From assembly GCA_963749515.1 (NCBI GenBank), contig CAVVMR010000002.1, positions 1 through 64,000 on the forward strand: 64,000 nucleotides of DNA. The letters are read 5' to 3'. Positions within the stretch are counted from its first letter, which is position 1; each line of letters starts with the position of its first letter. The notes under the pieces were generated by a model, which had not been told where the DNA came from, did not search any database, and was given only the letters and a program-made list of their open reading frames with translations. Of the stretch, positions 8,542-15,851 are shown piece after piece. A program made the translations under genes and the position numbers. Source of the stretch: Gaiellasilicea sp963749515. GTDB taxonomy: Bacteria; Actinomycetota; Thermoleophilia; Gaiellales; Gaiellaceae.

Positions 8542-9870
8542 ATGAGCGCAAGCAACGGCAACGGCACCCGCCCCGAACGTTCTGAGGCGATCGACGCCCT
8601 CGGCCTCGCGTGGGCCGAGAAAGGCCGCTGGGACGGGATCCAGCGGGACTACACGGCTGAGGACGTCATCCGGCTGCGTGGGTCGCTTCCGATCGAGCAC
8701 ACGCTCGCCCGTCATGGCGCCGAGAAGCTCTGGCGGCTGCTGGCGGAGGAGGACTACGTCCCGGCGCTCGGCGCTCTCACCGGCGGCCAGGCGGTGCAGA
8801 TGGCGAAGGCCGGCCTGAAGGCGATCTATCTCTCCGGCTGGCAGGTGGCGGCGGACGGCAACCTGGCGGCCGACGTCTATCCGGATCAGAGCCTCTATCC
8901 GGCCAACAGCGTGCCGGCGATGGTGCGCCGGCTGAACAACGCCCTGCTGCGCGCCGACCGGATCGAGTGGGCCGAGGGCAACGGCGGCATCGACTACCTG
9001 CTGCCGATCGTCGCCGACGCAGAGGCGGGCTTCGGCGGGCCGCTGAACGCGTTCGAGCTGATGAAGGGGATGATCGAGTCGGGCGCAGCGGCCGTGCATT
9101 TCGAGGACCAGCTCTCGTCGGAGAAGAAGTGCGGCCATCTCGGCGGCAAGGTGCTGGTTCCCACCGGCCAGTTCATCCGCACCCTGCTCGCCGCACGCCT
9201 GGCAGCGGACGTGATGGGCGTGCCGACGCTCGTGGTCGCGCGCACGGACGCCGACTCGGCCACGCTGCTCACGAGCGACGCGGACGAGCGGGACCACGAG
9301 TTCCTGACCGGCGAGCGCTCACCGGAGGGCTTCTACTACGTCCGCTCCGGCGTCGAGGCGGCGATCGCCCGCGGCCTCGCGTATGCGCCGTATGCCGACC
9401 TCGTCTGGATGGAGACCTCCACACCGGACCTGGGCGAGGCGCGTGAGTTCGCGGAGGCGATGCACGCCGAGTTCCCGGGCAAGCTCCTCGCCTACAACTG
9501 CTCGCCGTCCTTCAACTGGCGGCGGCACCTCGACGACGAGACGATCGAGCGCTTCCAGCGCGAGCTCGGAGCGATGGGCTACAAGTTCCAGTTCATCACC
9601 CTCGCGGGCTTCCACGCGCTCAACGAGTCGATGTTCGAGCTCGCGCGCGGCTATGCGGCGGAGGGGATGCCCGCCTACGTGCGGCTGCAGGAGCGGGAGT
9701 TCGCGCTCGAGGACGCCGGCTACACGGCGACGAAGCACCAGCGCGAGGTGGGCGCAGGGTGGTTCGACGAGATCGCGCAGGCGGTCTCCGGCGGCAAGAG
9801 CTCGACGCTCGCGCTGAAGGGGTCGACCGAAGAGGCGCAGTTCAACGGCAACGGTGTCGCCGCGCATTGA
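8542..9870 (+). CDS. aceA: Isocitrate lyase
   Basis: 442 residues, the usual bacterial length. It cleaves isocitrate to glyoxylate and succinate, the first step of the glyoxylate shunt, allowing growth on acetate or fatty acids. The catalytic signature KKCGHLGGKVL is present near residue 195. The metal-binding region VADAEAGFGG is near 155, and the C-terminal NCSPSFNW motif is near 320. ATG 8542 follows the GGATCCGAAAGGA operator/ribosome-site region. No malate synthase gene is seen nearby. Confidence 0.97.
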   Translation: MSASNGNGTRPERSEAIDALGLAWAEKGRWDGIQRDYTAEDVIRLRGSLPIEHTLARHGAEKLWRLLAEEDYVPALGALTGGQAVQMAKAGLKAIYLSGWQVAADGNLAADVYPDQSLYPANSVPAMVRRLNNALLRADRIEWAEGNGGIDYLLPIVADAEAGFGGPLNAFELMKGMIESGAAAVHFEDQLSSEKKCGHLGGKVLVPTGQFIRTLLAARLAADVMGVPTLVVARTDADSATLLTSDADERDHEFLTGERSPEGFYYVRSGVEAAIARGLAYAPYADLVWMETSTPDLGEAREFAEAMHAEFPGKLLAYNCSPSFNWRRHLDDETIERFQRELGAMGYKFQFITLAGFHALNESMFELARGYAAEGMPAYVRLQEREFALEDAGYTATKHQREVGAGWFDEIAQAVSGGKSSTLALKGSTEEAQFNGNGVAAH

Positions 9871-9894
9871 GGACTGTCATAGTCCCCCCTTCGC

Positions 9895-10278
9895 ATGAAG
9901 GGGGGACAGCCGATCCGAGTGCTCGTGGTCGATGACCACCAGCTCTTCACGCACGCGCTGACGATGGTGCTCGAGCAGGATGGGCGCTTCGCGGTCGTCG
10001 GAACTGCGGCGACCGGGCGCGAGGCCGTGAAGCTCGCGAAGACGACCGATGCTGACGTCGTCCTGATGGACATGTCGATGCCGATTCTGGACGGGCCGGC
10101 GGCGACCCGCCGTCTCGTTGCGCTCGACCCCGCGCCGAAGGTGATCGCGGTCAGCGGACACTCGGACGGGCTCTCCCGAGCAGCCGCGCTCGAGGCAGGC
10201 GCAACGGCGTTCGTCACGAAGTCGGAGCCCTTCGACGACCTCGTCGCGACGATCCTCGAGACCTGCAGGCCCGCCTAG
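9895..10278 (+). CDS. Stand-alone response regulator receiver domain
   Basis: 127 residues forming one receiver (CheY-like) domain with no output domain. Acidic pocket residues appear in VVDDHQLF, the phospho-acceptor Asp in LMDMSMP, the conserved Ser in AVSGHS, and the Lys in VTKSEP. The sequence resembles receivers of NarL/LuxR-type regulators but ends at about residue 125, so it would act through protein contacts. It starts 24 bases after isocitrate lyase. Its stop codon overlaps the convergent cold-shock-like gene in the bases CTAG. No partner kinase is adjacent. Confidence 0.85.
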   Translation: MKGGQPIRVLVVDDHQLFTHALTMVLEQDGRFAVVGTAATGREAVKLAKTTDADVVLMDMSMPILDGPAATRRLVALDPAPKVIAVSGHSDGLSRAAALEAGATAFVTKSEPFDDLVATILETCRPA

Positions 10279-10526
10279 CCGCGAGAGTGCCGGCGCGCGC
10301 GCCGGCCGGGGGTGACGTCGACGATGCTGACCCTGACGGCCAACGGCTCCGAGTCGGCGCCTTCGACGTCGAAGTCCACCGCAACGCCCGCACAGCGGCC
10401 CACGGGGTGACCGTCGACAAAGCCGCTGCCGAGGACCGCGTAGTCCTCCTCGCTCGTGCGGATCAGCCCGCGCTGGGTGACCTCGTTGAAGAAGCGCAGC
10501 TCGCCGCGCAGGCGCGGCTGCGTCAC
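10275..10526 (-). CDS. Cold-shock-like (OB-fold) small protein
   Basis: 83 residues from a GTG at 10526. The segment GELRFFNEVTQRGLIRTSEE resembles the first strands of a cold-shock domain, where KWFN-x-GFGFI is usual, but the RNP motifs are poorly kept. It probably binds nucleic acid. Its start overlaps the stop of the small basic protein gene in the bases GTGA, so the two are translationally coupled. The divergence from typical CspA makes the family assignment moderate. Confidence 0.65.
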   Translation of the reverse strand: MTQPRLRGELRFFNEVTQRGLIRTSEEDYAVLGSGFVDGHPVGRCAGVAVDFDVEGADSEPLAVRVSIVDVTPGRRARRHSRG

Positions 10527-10636
10527 TCTGTGATTCCGCGAATCTTTGCTGCGGCCTTCTTCGCCGAGCGACGTTCCTTCAAGGTCTTCTGCGCAGGCTT
10601 CTTCTGCGCGCTCTTCGGTTTCTGAGAACCCTTCAC
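10523..10636 (-). CDS. Small basic protein, 37 residues
   Basis: The gene reads from GTG 10636 with AAGGAG five bases upstream and gives a Lys/Arg/Ala-rich peptide beginning VKGSQKPKSAQKKPAQK and ending GITE. It contains 13 Lys/Arg residues and no hydrophobic core, so it should be disordered and bind nucleic acid or ribosomes. Similar short lysine-rich proteins occur in actinobacteria, but no function is known to me. Its stop overlaps the start of the cold-shock-like gene, forming a two-gene unit. Confidence 0.65.
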   Translation of the reverse strand: MKGSQKPKSAQKKPAQKTLKERRSAKKAAAKIRGITE

Positions 10637-10716
10637 GCCGACTCCTTCGTTGTGCTCCACACCGAGGTTACCGCACACCTCGTGACGCCGGCCACATTGT
10701 GCGACGGGGGAACGTT

Positions 10717-10744
10717 TTGACTGCACCCGGACCAGGAATATTCG
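10717..10744 (+). promoter_or_regulatory. Possible promoter of a short transcript
   Basis: TTGACT (10717-10722) and a weak TATTCG (10739-10744), 16 bases apart, lie upstream of the terminator at 10766-10801. If used, the transcript would be only about 50 bases before termination, or a leader of the zinc-ribbon-like gene. Confidence 0.35.
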
Positions 10745-10765
10745 CGGTGGCAAGTCGTAGGTCCA

Positions 10766-10801
10766 AGCCGGGGCGGCACGTCGCGCCCCGGCTGTCTTTT
10801 T
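10766..10801 (+). terminator. Strong intrinsic terminator
   Basis: AGCCGGGGCG (10766-10775) pairs perfectly with CGCCCCGGCT (10784-10793) over an 8-base loop and is followed by GTCTTTTT. This is the clearest rho-independent terminator in the window and it reads rightward. No coding gene lies immediately upstream on this strand, so it may end a small RNA or act as an attenuator for the gene at 10815. Confidence 0.8.
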
Positions 10802-10814
10802 CGGAGCGGGCCGG

Positions 10815-11060
10815 ATGCTCACCGTTGGGCCAGTACCACTTCCGGCCGCACAGGCGGATGATGTAGACGTGGACACCGATCGCAGAACCAGCGGAGACGT
10901 CCGCGTGTTCGGCTGCGCGGAGTGCCCGCGGGTGAGCACCGCCGGCGCCCGTGGCTGGAAGGCCTACAGGGTCACCGACCCGGACGAGGCCGGCCAGCGA
11001 GAGCTCCTCTTCGTCTGTCCCGACTGCGCGCGCCGGGAGTCCGACGACTCGGAGCACTGA
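10815..11060 (+). CDS. Small CxxC zinc-ribbon-like protein
   Basis: Up to 81 residues; the start is uncertain (ATG 10815 or GTG 10869). Two Cys pairs, CAECP and CPDC, about 37 residues apart, fit a small zinc ribbon. The segment WKAYRVTDPDEAGQRELLFV lies between them. Such proteins often bind nucleic acid or other proteins. It is preceded by the strong terminator at 10766-10801, which suggests that its expression may depend on read-through or on its own promoter. Confidence 0.6.
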   Translation: MLTVGPVPLPAAQADDVDVDTDRRTSGDVRVFGCAECPRVSTAGARGWKAYRVTDPDEAGQRELLFVCPDCARRESDDSEH

Positions 11061-11126
11061 GAGAAACCCTCGATCGAGGGACGCCCGCGGCGTATCCGAT
11101 CGGAGGATCCAGCGTTAGGTAGGGAC

Positions 11127-11354
11127 ATGAACGACACGTCCACGCCCACCGAGTTCCATCCGAACGACAACGTGCGCCTGCTACAACGGCACGGCGACCT
11201 GCGTCCCGGCACCCGCGGCCGCATCGTCGGCAGGTTCGCCCGCGAGAACGCGCCGACCTACGTCGTCAGCTTCGAAGGCGAACGCGAGCGCATCGCCGGC
11301 GACGTTCGCTCCGAGGAGATCGTCCTCGCGGACGATCGCGCCTCCGCCGCCTAG
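11127..11354 (+). CDS. Small hypothetical protein (SH3/KOW-like)
   Basis: 75 residues from ATG 11127. The segment NDNVRLLQRHGDLRPGTRGRIVGRF followed by YVVSFEGERERIAGDVRSEEIVL has the shape of a small SH3/KOW-like barrel, as in DUF4314- or DUF1918-type proteins. I do not recognise the exact family. It is cytoplasmic, has no Cys and stands alone between the zinc-ribbon-like gene and the convergent DUF2007 gene. Confidence 0.6.
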   Translation: MNDTSTPTEFHPNDNVRLLQRHGDLRPGTRGRIVGRFARENAPTYVVSFEGERERIAGDVRSEEIVLADDRASAA

Positions 11355-11566
11355 CCTGGCAGAGCTCCGTTGACAATGGTATTTTCCCACGCGTCGCGTG
11401 CTTCAGCGAGCAGGCGCGCGTGAGTCGGCCGTCCTCAGCAACAGGTCGGTGAACAGGCCGGTGGAAGCCTCCCGCCGGCGGTGACCGAATGCTGGGGTCG
11501 ACGATGGCAAAGCGCAGACGATCGGGCGGAGGAACGGACCGCAGACTCTCTCTCGAGCGGCACGCC

Positions 11567-11782
11567 CTACGGAGTAACGGGTTCGATGAGCTCTCGCGCG
11601 CGCTCCAGGTCGCCCGGGGCGACGAGGATCTCGCGCGGCCCGCCGCTCCCGGTCGCATCCCAGGCGCCGACGCCCATGTCGGTCTGCCGGTCGGTGCACG
11701 GGATCCCCTCGGTCCTCAAGAGACCGCAGACAGCAGCAGCCTCCATCCCGTCTCCGACGACAGTGAGCCGAACTCCGAACAT
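11567..11782 (-). CDS. DUF2007-type signal-transducing protein
   Basis: 71 residues. The pattern (LTVVGDGMEAAAVCGLLRTEG, then IPCTDRQTD and a final ILVAPGDLERARELIE) matches DUF2007, a small ferredoxin-like fold domain annotated as a putative prokaryotic signal-transducing protein. No catalytic residues are known. The gene lies 73 bases from tRNA-Val on the same strand. Confidence 0.75.
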   Translation of the reverse strand: MFGVRLTVVGDGMEAAAVCGLLRTEGIPCTDRQTDMGVGAWDATGSGGPREILVAPGDLERARELIEPVTP

Positions 11783-11855
11783 CGCGGCAACGGTAGCAAC
11801 GGGCCGAACCGCGACCTTGACCCGCCCACCCGGACGAGAACCGGCTCCTAGGAAG

Positions 11856-11928
11856 TGGGCGGTGCAGGGCTCGAACCTGCGACCCCCTGCGTGTAAAGCA
11901 GGTGCTCTACCAGCTGAGCTAACCGCCC
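11856..11928 (-). tRNA. tRNA-Val (anticodon TAC)
   Basis: A 73-base cloverleaf on the minus strand: acceptor GGGCGGT with ACCGCCC plus A, D-arm TAGCTCAGCTGGTAGAGC, anticodon stem CCTGC/GCAGG with loop TTTACAC, and T-arm GGTTCGAGCC. The CCA end is not encoded. It reads GTA and, by wobble, other valine codons. Confidence 0.97.
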
Positions 11929-12069
11929 TTGCGCGCAGCGTAGCGCCGGATGCGGGCCGCTCGTCAGCCGGCGAGGCGGTGGGCTCGCAGCCAGTCTCCG
12001 ACGCGAGCGAACAGGCCCAGCGCGAACGTGTCGGATCGAAGCATCTCCGAGGTCAGGCCAGCGTGAGGG

Positions 12070-13146
12070 TCAATCACCGGCGAGCGGAAGCGTGAACGAG
12101 ACTTTGGCCCCGCCGCCGGAGCGCTGTTCGGCCCAGATCGTGCCGCCCTGTGCTTCGACGAGCCCACGCGCGATCGCGAGTCCGAGACCGGCACCGCCGT
12201 TTGCCTGACGGGCGGAGTCGTCGCGCCAGAAGCGGTCGAACATCCGGCGCGTGGCCTCTGGCGAGAGGCCGTCGCCGGTGTCCTCGACGGTGACGCGTAC
12301 GTGGCCGGTCGCCGGGGCGAGGGTCACCGCGACCGTTCCGTCCGACGGTGTATGTCGGAGCGCATTCGTGAGCAGGTTGAGAAGGACGCGCTCCACCTGC
12401 TCGGGGGCGCAGCGCGCCTCGGGCACGAGCTCCTCGAGAGTCCTCTCGAGCGTGACGTTGCGGGCTCGCGCTTCCGCCTCGAAACCGCGGACGCAAGACT
12501 CGATCAGCGGGGCCAGCGCGACCTCCTCGAGCTCGTGTAGGAGCGCGCCTGCGTCGATGCGCGCCAGCTCGAAGAGATCGTCGACGAGGACAGTGAGGCG
12601 CCTCGCCTGGTCCTGCAGCGGCCCCAGGTACTCGGTTGGGGTAGCGAGACCGTCCTCGATCGCTTCCAGCATCGCCGCGATCGAAGCCACCGGCGCCCGC
12701 AAATCGTGGCTCGCGGCGGCGACGAGTTCGCGGCGAGCATCAAAGAGCCCTTCGAGGCTGCCGGCCATCGCGTTGAACGACCGCCCCAGTTCAGCGAGCT
12801 CGCGCGGACCATCCTCCGGTGCTCGCGTGCCGAGCTCGCCTGCCGCGAGCTCAGAAGAGGCGGTGCGAAGGCGGTCGATCTGCCGCGCGATCGACGACGA
12901 AAGCACGAGCGCCGCCGCGACGGCCGCCGAGGCGGAGGCTGCGGCGACAGCGAGGATCTTGACATCGTCTCCCATGTGGAACATCACCCAGCCCGAGAGC
13001 AGGACGGCGAGCAGCGGCAGCACGACTGAGAGGAACGCGAATCCGGCCAGTTGCAGGCGCACGCTGGGGAGGAGGCGCAGGCCAAATGTCGCCGCCAGCC
13101 CTACGCCGAGCGTGCCAACGGCGACTGCGAGGGCGAGAGTGATCAC
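12070..13146 (-). CDS. Sensor histidine kinase
   Basis: 358 residues from GTG 13146. Two or more N-terminal membrane helices are followed by a HAMP domain (RQIDRLRTASSELAAGELG), the H-box ASHDLRAPV with the phospho-accepting His, an N-box LLNLLTNALRH, and G-boxes DTGDGLSPE and GGAGLGLAIARG. Periplasmic sensing is minimal because the helices are close together, so it probably senses the membrane or redox state. Its start overlaps the response regulator stop (GTGA). It is the last gene of the molybdoenzyme operon. Confidence 0.93.
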   Translation of the reverse strand: MITLALAVAVGTLGVGLAATFGLRLLPSVRLQLAGFAFLSVVLPLLAVLLSGWVMFHMGDDVKILAVAAASASAAVAAALVLSSSIARQIDRLRTASSELAAGELGTRAPEDGPRELAELGRSFNAMAGSLEGLFDARRELVAAASHDLRAPVASIAAMLEAIEDGLATPTEYLGPLQDQARRLTVLVDDLFELARIDAGALLHELEEVALAPLIESCVRGFEAEARARNVTLERTLEELVPEARCAPEQVERVLLNLLTNALRHTPSDGTVAVTLAPATGHVRVTVEDTGDGLSPEATRRMFDRFWRDDSARQANGGAGLGLAIARGLVEAQGGTIWAEQRSGGGAKVSFTLPLAGD

Positions 13147-13820
13147 GGCAGGAACCTGTAGCCGACGCCCCAGATCGTTTCGAGTCGGCGCGGGTTCGCG
13201 GGGTCGACCTCGATCTTGGCGCGCAGCCTGCGAATGTGCACGGTCACGGTGCCCGTGTCGTGGGCGGCCTCGTAACCCCAGACGCGGCTCATGATCTGGT
13301 CGCGGGAGAAGACGTTGCGCGGATTGGAAGCGAGAAAGAAGAGTAGGTCGAACTCCTTCGCCGTCAGTCGCAGCTGCTCGCCGTGCAGAACCGCCTCACG
13401 CGTGGCCGAGTCGAGCTCGAGGCCGTCGAAGGAGAGATGGGCGTTCGTATCTGCGACCGAGTTGCTGCGGCGGAGCACGGTACGCACGCGCGTTGCCAGC
13501 TCGCGCGGAGAGAAGGGCTTGGTGACGTAGTCGTCAGCTCCGAGCTCGAGTCCGACGATCCGGTCGGCCTCCTCGCCACGCGCGGTCAGCATGATCACAG
13601 GGAGGTCGCCGCGCGACCGGATCCAGCGGCACAGCGACAGCCCGTCGGTTCCCGGCAGCATCACGTCGAGGACGACGAGTTGGGGCGGGCTGTGCTCGAT
13701 CAGGCGACGCGCAGCGTCGCCGTCTCCGGCCTCGAGCGTGTCGAAGCCGTCCCGTTTGAGGTAGCGGGCGACGACATCGCGCACGATCGGCTCGTCATCG
13801 ACGATCAGCACCGTCGTCAT
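13143..13820 (-). CDS. OmpR/PhoB-family response regulator
   Basis: 225 residues from ATG 13820 (MTTVLIVDDEP). The receiver domain has the phospho-acceptor Asp in VLDVMLPGTDG and the Lys in VTKPFSPRE. The C-terminal winged helix (LTAKEFDLLFFLASNP to VGYRFLP) binds DNA. It is cotranscribed with the downstream kinase and starts 4 bases after the cytochrome b gene, so it is part of the redox operon. The 11-base-spaced TTCAG repeats before the operon are plausible binding sites. Confidence 0.95.
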   Translation of the reverse strand: MTTVLIVDDEPIVRDVVARYLKRDGFDTLEAGDGDAARRLIEHSPPQLVVLDVMLPGTDGLSLCRWIRSRGDLPVIMLTARGEEADRIVGLELGADDYVTKPFSPRELATRVRTVLRRSNSVADTNAHLSFDGLELDSATREAVLHGEQLRLTAKEFDLLFFLASNPRNVFSRDQIMSRVWGYEAAHDTGTVTVHIRRLRAKIEVDPANPRRLETIWGVGYRFLP

Positions 13821-13824
13821 TGCC

Positions 13825-14442
13825 TCATTGTGGCCGTTCGTCACGCTCGATCCACTTCCGGTGATGCTCGACCGCCCAATCGCGGCGCACCGAGCCCACG
13901 GTGATCCCGCGCAGCGCATGGCGGGTCGCCGGGTAGATCAACGCCAGGTAGAGGTGGCCCAGGAGGAGCACGAGCGAGACGTACATCAACCCGTCGTGGA
14001 GGAGAATCGTGCTCGCCCAGCGGAAACGGGTGTCCCGCTCGCCGAGCCAGAGCAGGAGGCCCGAGAGCGCGAAGAGCGACGCGAAGGCAGCAACGAGGGC
14101 GGCGTGTAGCTTCTGGCCGGCGTTGAAGCGGCCCTGCGGACGGCGTTTCCGGCGCAGCCAGAGTCGGTCGTCCTCGTCGAACAGATCGAGCTCGCGGAGC
14201 GTCCGCCGCAGACCACGGCGGTCTCCGAGCACGACGACGAGCGCGAGCAGGACGATCCATGCGAGGGCGGTGTAGATGTGGATGTCCTTGATCAGCGGGC
14301 GTCGCGCCACGAGCGCGCTGAGGCGCGGCACGTAGAGCACGAGCCCGGTCCCGAGCAGCACGAAGAACGCGCTCGCGTGGATCCAGTGCACGGCGCGCTC
14401 CGTGCGCGAGAACCGCGTGATGTAGAGCGGCTCACGAGTCAT
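13825..14442 (-). CDS. Cytochrome b561-type membrane subunit
   Basis: 205 residues with four membrane helices. His residues within helices (AVHWIHASAFF, IHIYTALAW, GQKLHAAL, LLLGHLYLALI) are candidate b-haem ligands. It resembles formate dehydrogenase gamma / Ni-Fe hydrogenase cytochrome b subunits and YedZ-like partners of molybdoenzymes. It would pass electrons between the quinone pool and the YedY-like enzyme encoded upstream, whose gene it overlaps by 11 bases. Confidence 0.85.
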   Translation of the reverse strand: MTREPLYITRFSRTERAVHWIHASAFFVLLGTGLVLYVPRLSALVARRPLIKDIHIYTALAWIVLLALVVVLGDRRGLRRTLRELDLFDEDDRLWLRRKRRPQGRFNAGQKLHAALVAAFASLFALSGLLLWLGERDTRFRWASTILLHDGLMYVSLVLLLGHLYLALIYPATRHALRGITVGSVRRDWAVEHHRKWIERDERPQ

Positions 14443-15133
14443 TCGAGCGGCCGACCCAGGCGTCGACGTCGTAGCCGCGTTGTTCCCAGTACCCCGGCTC
14501 GGCGTGGTCGCCGACGACGATCCGCTCGACCCATTTCACGTTCTTGTAGCCGTACATCTCGGGAATCACGACGCGGACGGGCGCGCCGTGCTCGCGGCGG
14601 AGCGGCTTCCCGTCCATCTCGTAGGCGAGCATCGCGTCGGGGAGCTCTGCCTGCGCGAGCGTCAGAGTGTCGACGTATGGACGCTCTGAAGAGACGAACG
14701 TGAGCACGCTCGCCCCGGCTCGTGGCGCGGCGACGGCGAGCAGGTCGGCGAAGCGAACGCCGGCCCAGCGGACGTCGTGAACCGACCAACCGGTCACGCA
14801 GTGGAAGTCGGAGACTTGCTCCGCGAGCGGGAGCCGCAGCAATTCCTCGTATGTCAGCGTGACCGGCTGTTCCACCAGCCCTTCGATGCGCAGACGCCAC
14901 GTCGAGCGGTCGAAGCGGGGCATCGTCGCCGCGACGGTGTAGATGCGCCACCCCGACGACGGGACGATTCCCGACGGAAGCACACCCTGGAGCGGCTGAG
15001 CTGCCCCGGAGACGGCTTGCCACACAGGTCTCCCCCACAGCAGCGACGACAGTCCGACTCCGGTCGCCGTGAGAAATGTGCGTCGGCCGTAAGCGCGAAG
15101 CAGCGGCGTCTCGCGCGGCGCCTGCTGCGTCAC
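14432..15133 (-). CDS. Molybdopterin-dependent oxidoreductase (YedY/sulfite oxidase family)
   Basis: 233 residues from GTG 15133. A twin-arginine signal (YGRRTFLTATGVG) indicates export of the folded protein. The molybdenum-binding Cys sits in DFHCVTGWS near residue 110. PEMYGYKNVKWVERI near the C-terminus is characteristic of the family. Relatives reduce methionine sulfoxide (MsrP/YedY) or other oxides. The adjacent cytochrome b is a likely electron partner. The start overlaps the upstream stop (GTGA). Confidence 0.92.
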   Translation of the reverse strand: MTQQAPRETPLLRAYGRRTFLTATGVGLSSLLWGRPVWQAVSGAAQPLQGVLPSGIVPSSGWRIYTVAATMPRFDRSTWRLRIEGLVEQPVTLTYEELLRLPLAEQVSDFHCVTGWSVHDVRWAGVRFADLLAVAAPRAGASVLTFVSSERPYVDTLTLAQAELPDAMLAYEMDGKPLRREHGAPVRVVIPEMYGYKNVKWVERIVVGDHAEPGYWEQRGYDVDAWVGRSNDS

Positions 15134-15561
15134 GCGCGCACCTTGACGGCGAACCAGTCGTCGACGTCGTTGCAGAGCACCTGGCCGGGCTTCTCGTGCG
15201 CGTAGGTGTAGAGCGGACGCCTGTTGAACGTCAGCTGGCGTGCGCCGTTGGCGCGGCGGATCGTCCCGAAGTCGCCCTTTATCCCCTTGACGTGCATGGA
15301 CACGACGACGCCTCTCTTCACGAGAACGGGCGGCCACGCCTTCGCGCACGCGCCGGTGCAACGAATCTTGCCCTTGGGCTCCCTGTTCCAGACGTAGATC
15401 GCCTGCTTGCCGGCCGTCGTCAGCACGCGGCCGAGCTGCTTGTCGACGATCGTCTTGACGAGCACCGGCTTCATCGCGTCCTGCCGCGCCGCCGGCGTCG
15501 CCTGGACCGCGAATGCGAGCACGGTCATCCCGACCACGCAAAGGGGGATCAGCTTCGACAT
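15130..15561 (-). CDS. COG4315-type secreted repeat protein
   Basis: 143 residues from ATG 15561, chosen because GGAGGAG precedes it; earlier in-frame starts lack this. A signal peptide (MSKLIPLCVVGMTVLAFAV) is followed by two copies of the COG4315 repeat: TAGKQAIYVWNREPKGKIRC with TGACAKAWPPV, then RRPLYTYAHEKPGQVLCNDV. Members of this family are secreted proteins of unknown function, often next to redox enzymes. It is the first gene of the molybdoenzyme/two-component operon, so a role in extracytoplasmic redox sensing or electron transfer is possible. Confidence 0.8.
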   Translation of the reverse strand: MSKLIPLCVVGMTVLAFAVQATPAARQDAMKPVLVKTIVDKQLGRVLTTAGKQAIYVWNREPKGKIRCTGACAKAWPPVLVKRGVVVSMHVKGIKGDFGTIRRANGARQLTFNRRPLYTYAHEKPGQVLCNDVDDWFAVKVRA

Positions 15562-15635
15562 CGACTCCTCCTTCATTGATTGCACCCATCGTCGTAGCGG
15601 TCAGGAGGCGGCCGCGCGAGCGTTATCAAGCCCTT

Positions 15636-15673
15636 TTCAGGGCCTGGCAAGCGAAAATTCAGAGACTGTTCAG
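15636..15673. promoter_or_regulatory. Tandem TTCAG repeats in helical phase
   Basis: TTCAG occurs at 15636-15640, 15658-15662 and 15669-15673, spaced 22 and 11 bases. Direct repeats at 11-base period are typical of OmpR/PhoB-type sites. They lie 75-112 bases upstream of the redox operon, whose fourth gene is such a regulator, and 179 bases before the divergent beta-propeller gene. Confidence 0.45.
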
Positions 15674-15851
15674 AAAGAGCCACCGATGGGCCGGCCGGCG
15701 ATAGAGCGTTGGGAGTCCACCGCTCGGCGATGCCAGCCCCGGCCGGAGCTTAAAAAACACGAAACAAACGCGAGTTCTCGCTTGAGCGACGGCATGAGGG
15801 AAACAAGCGCGGGGTGACCGGGCGTCCGGTCGTCCACGAAAGGGAGGATCC

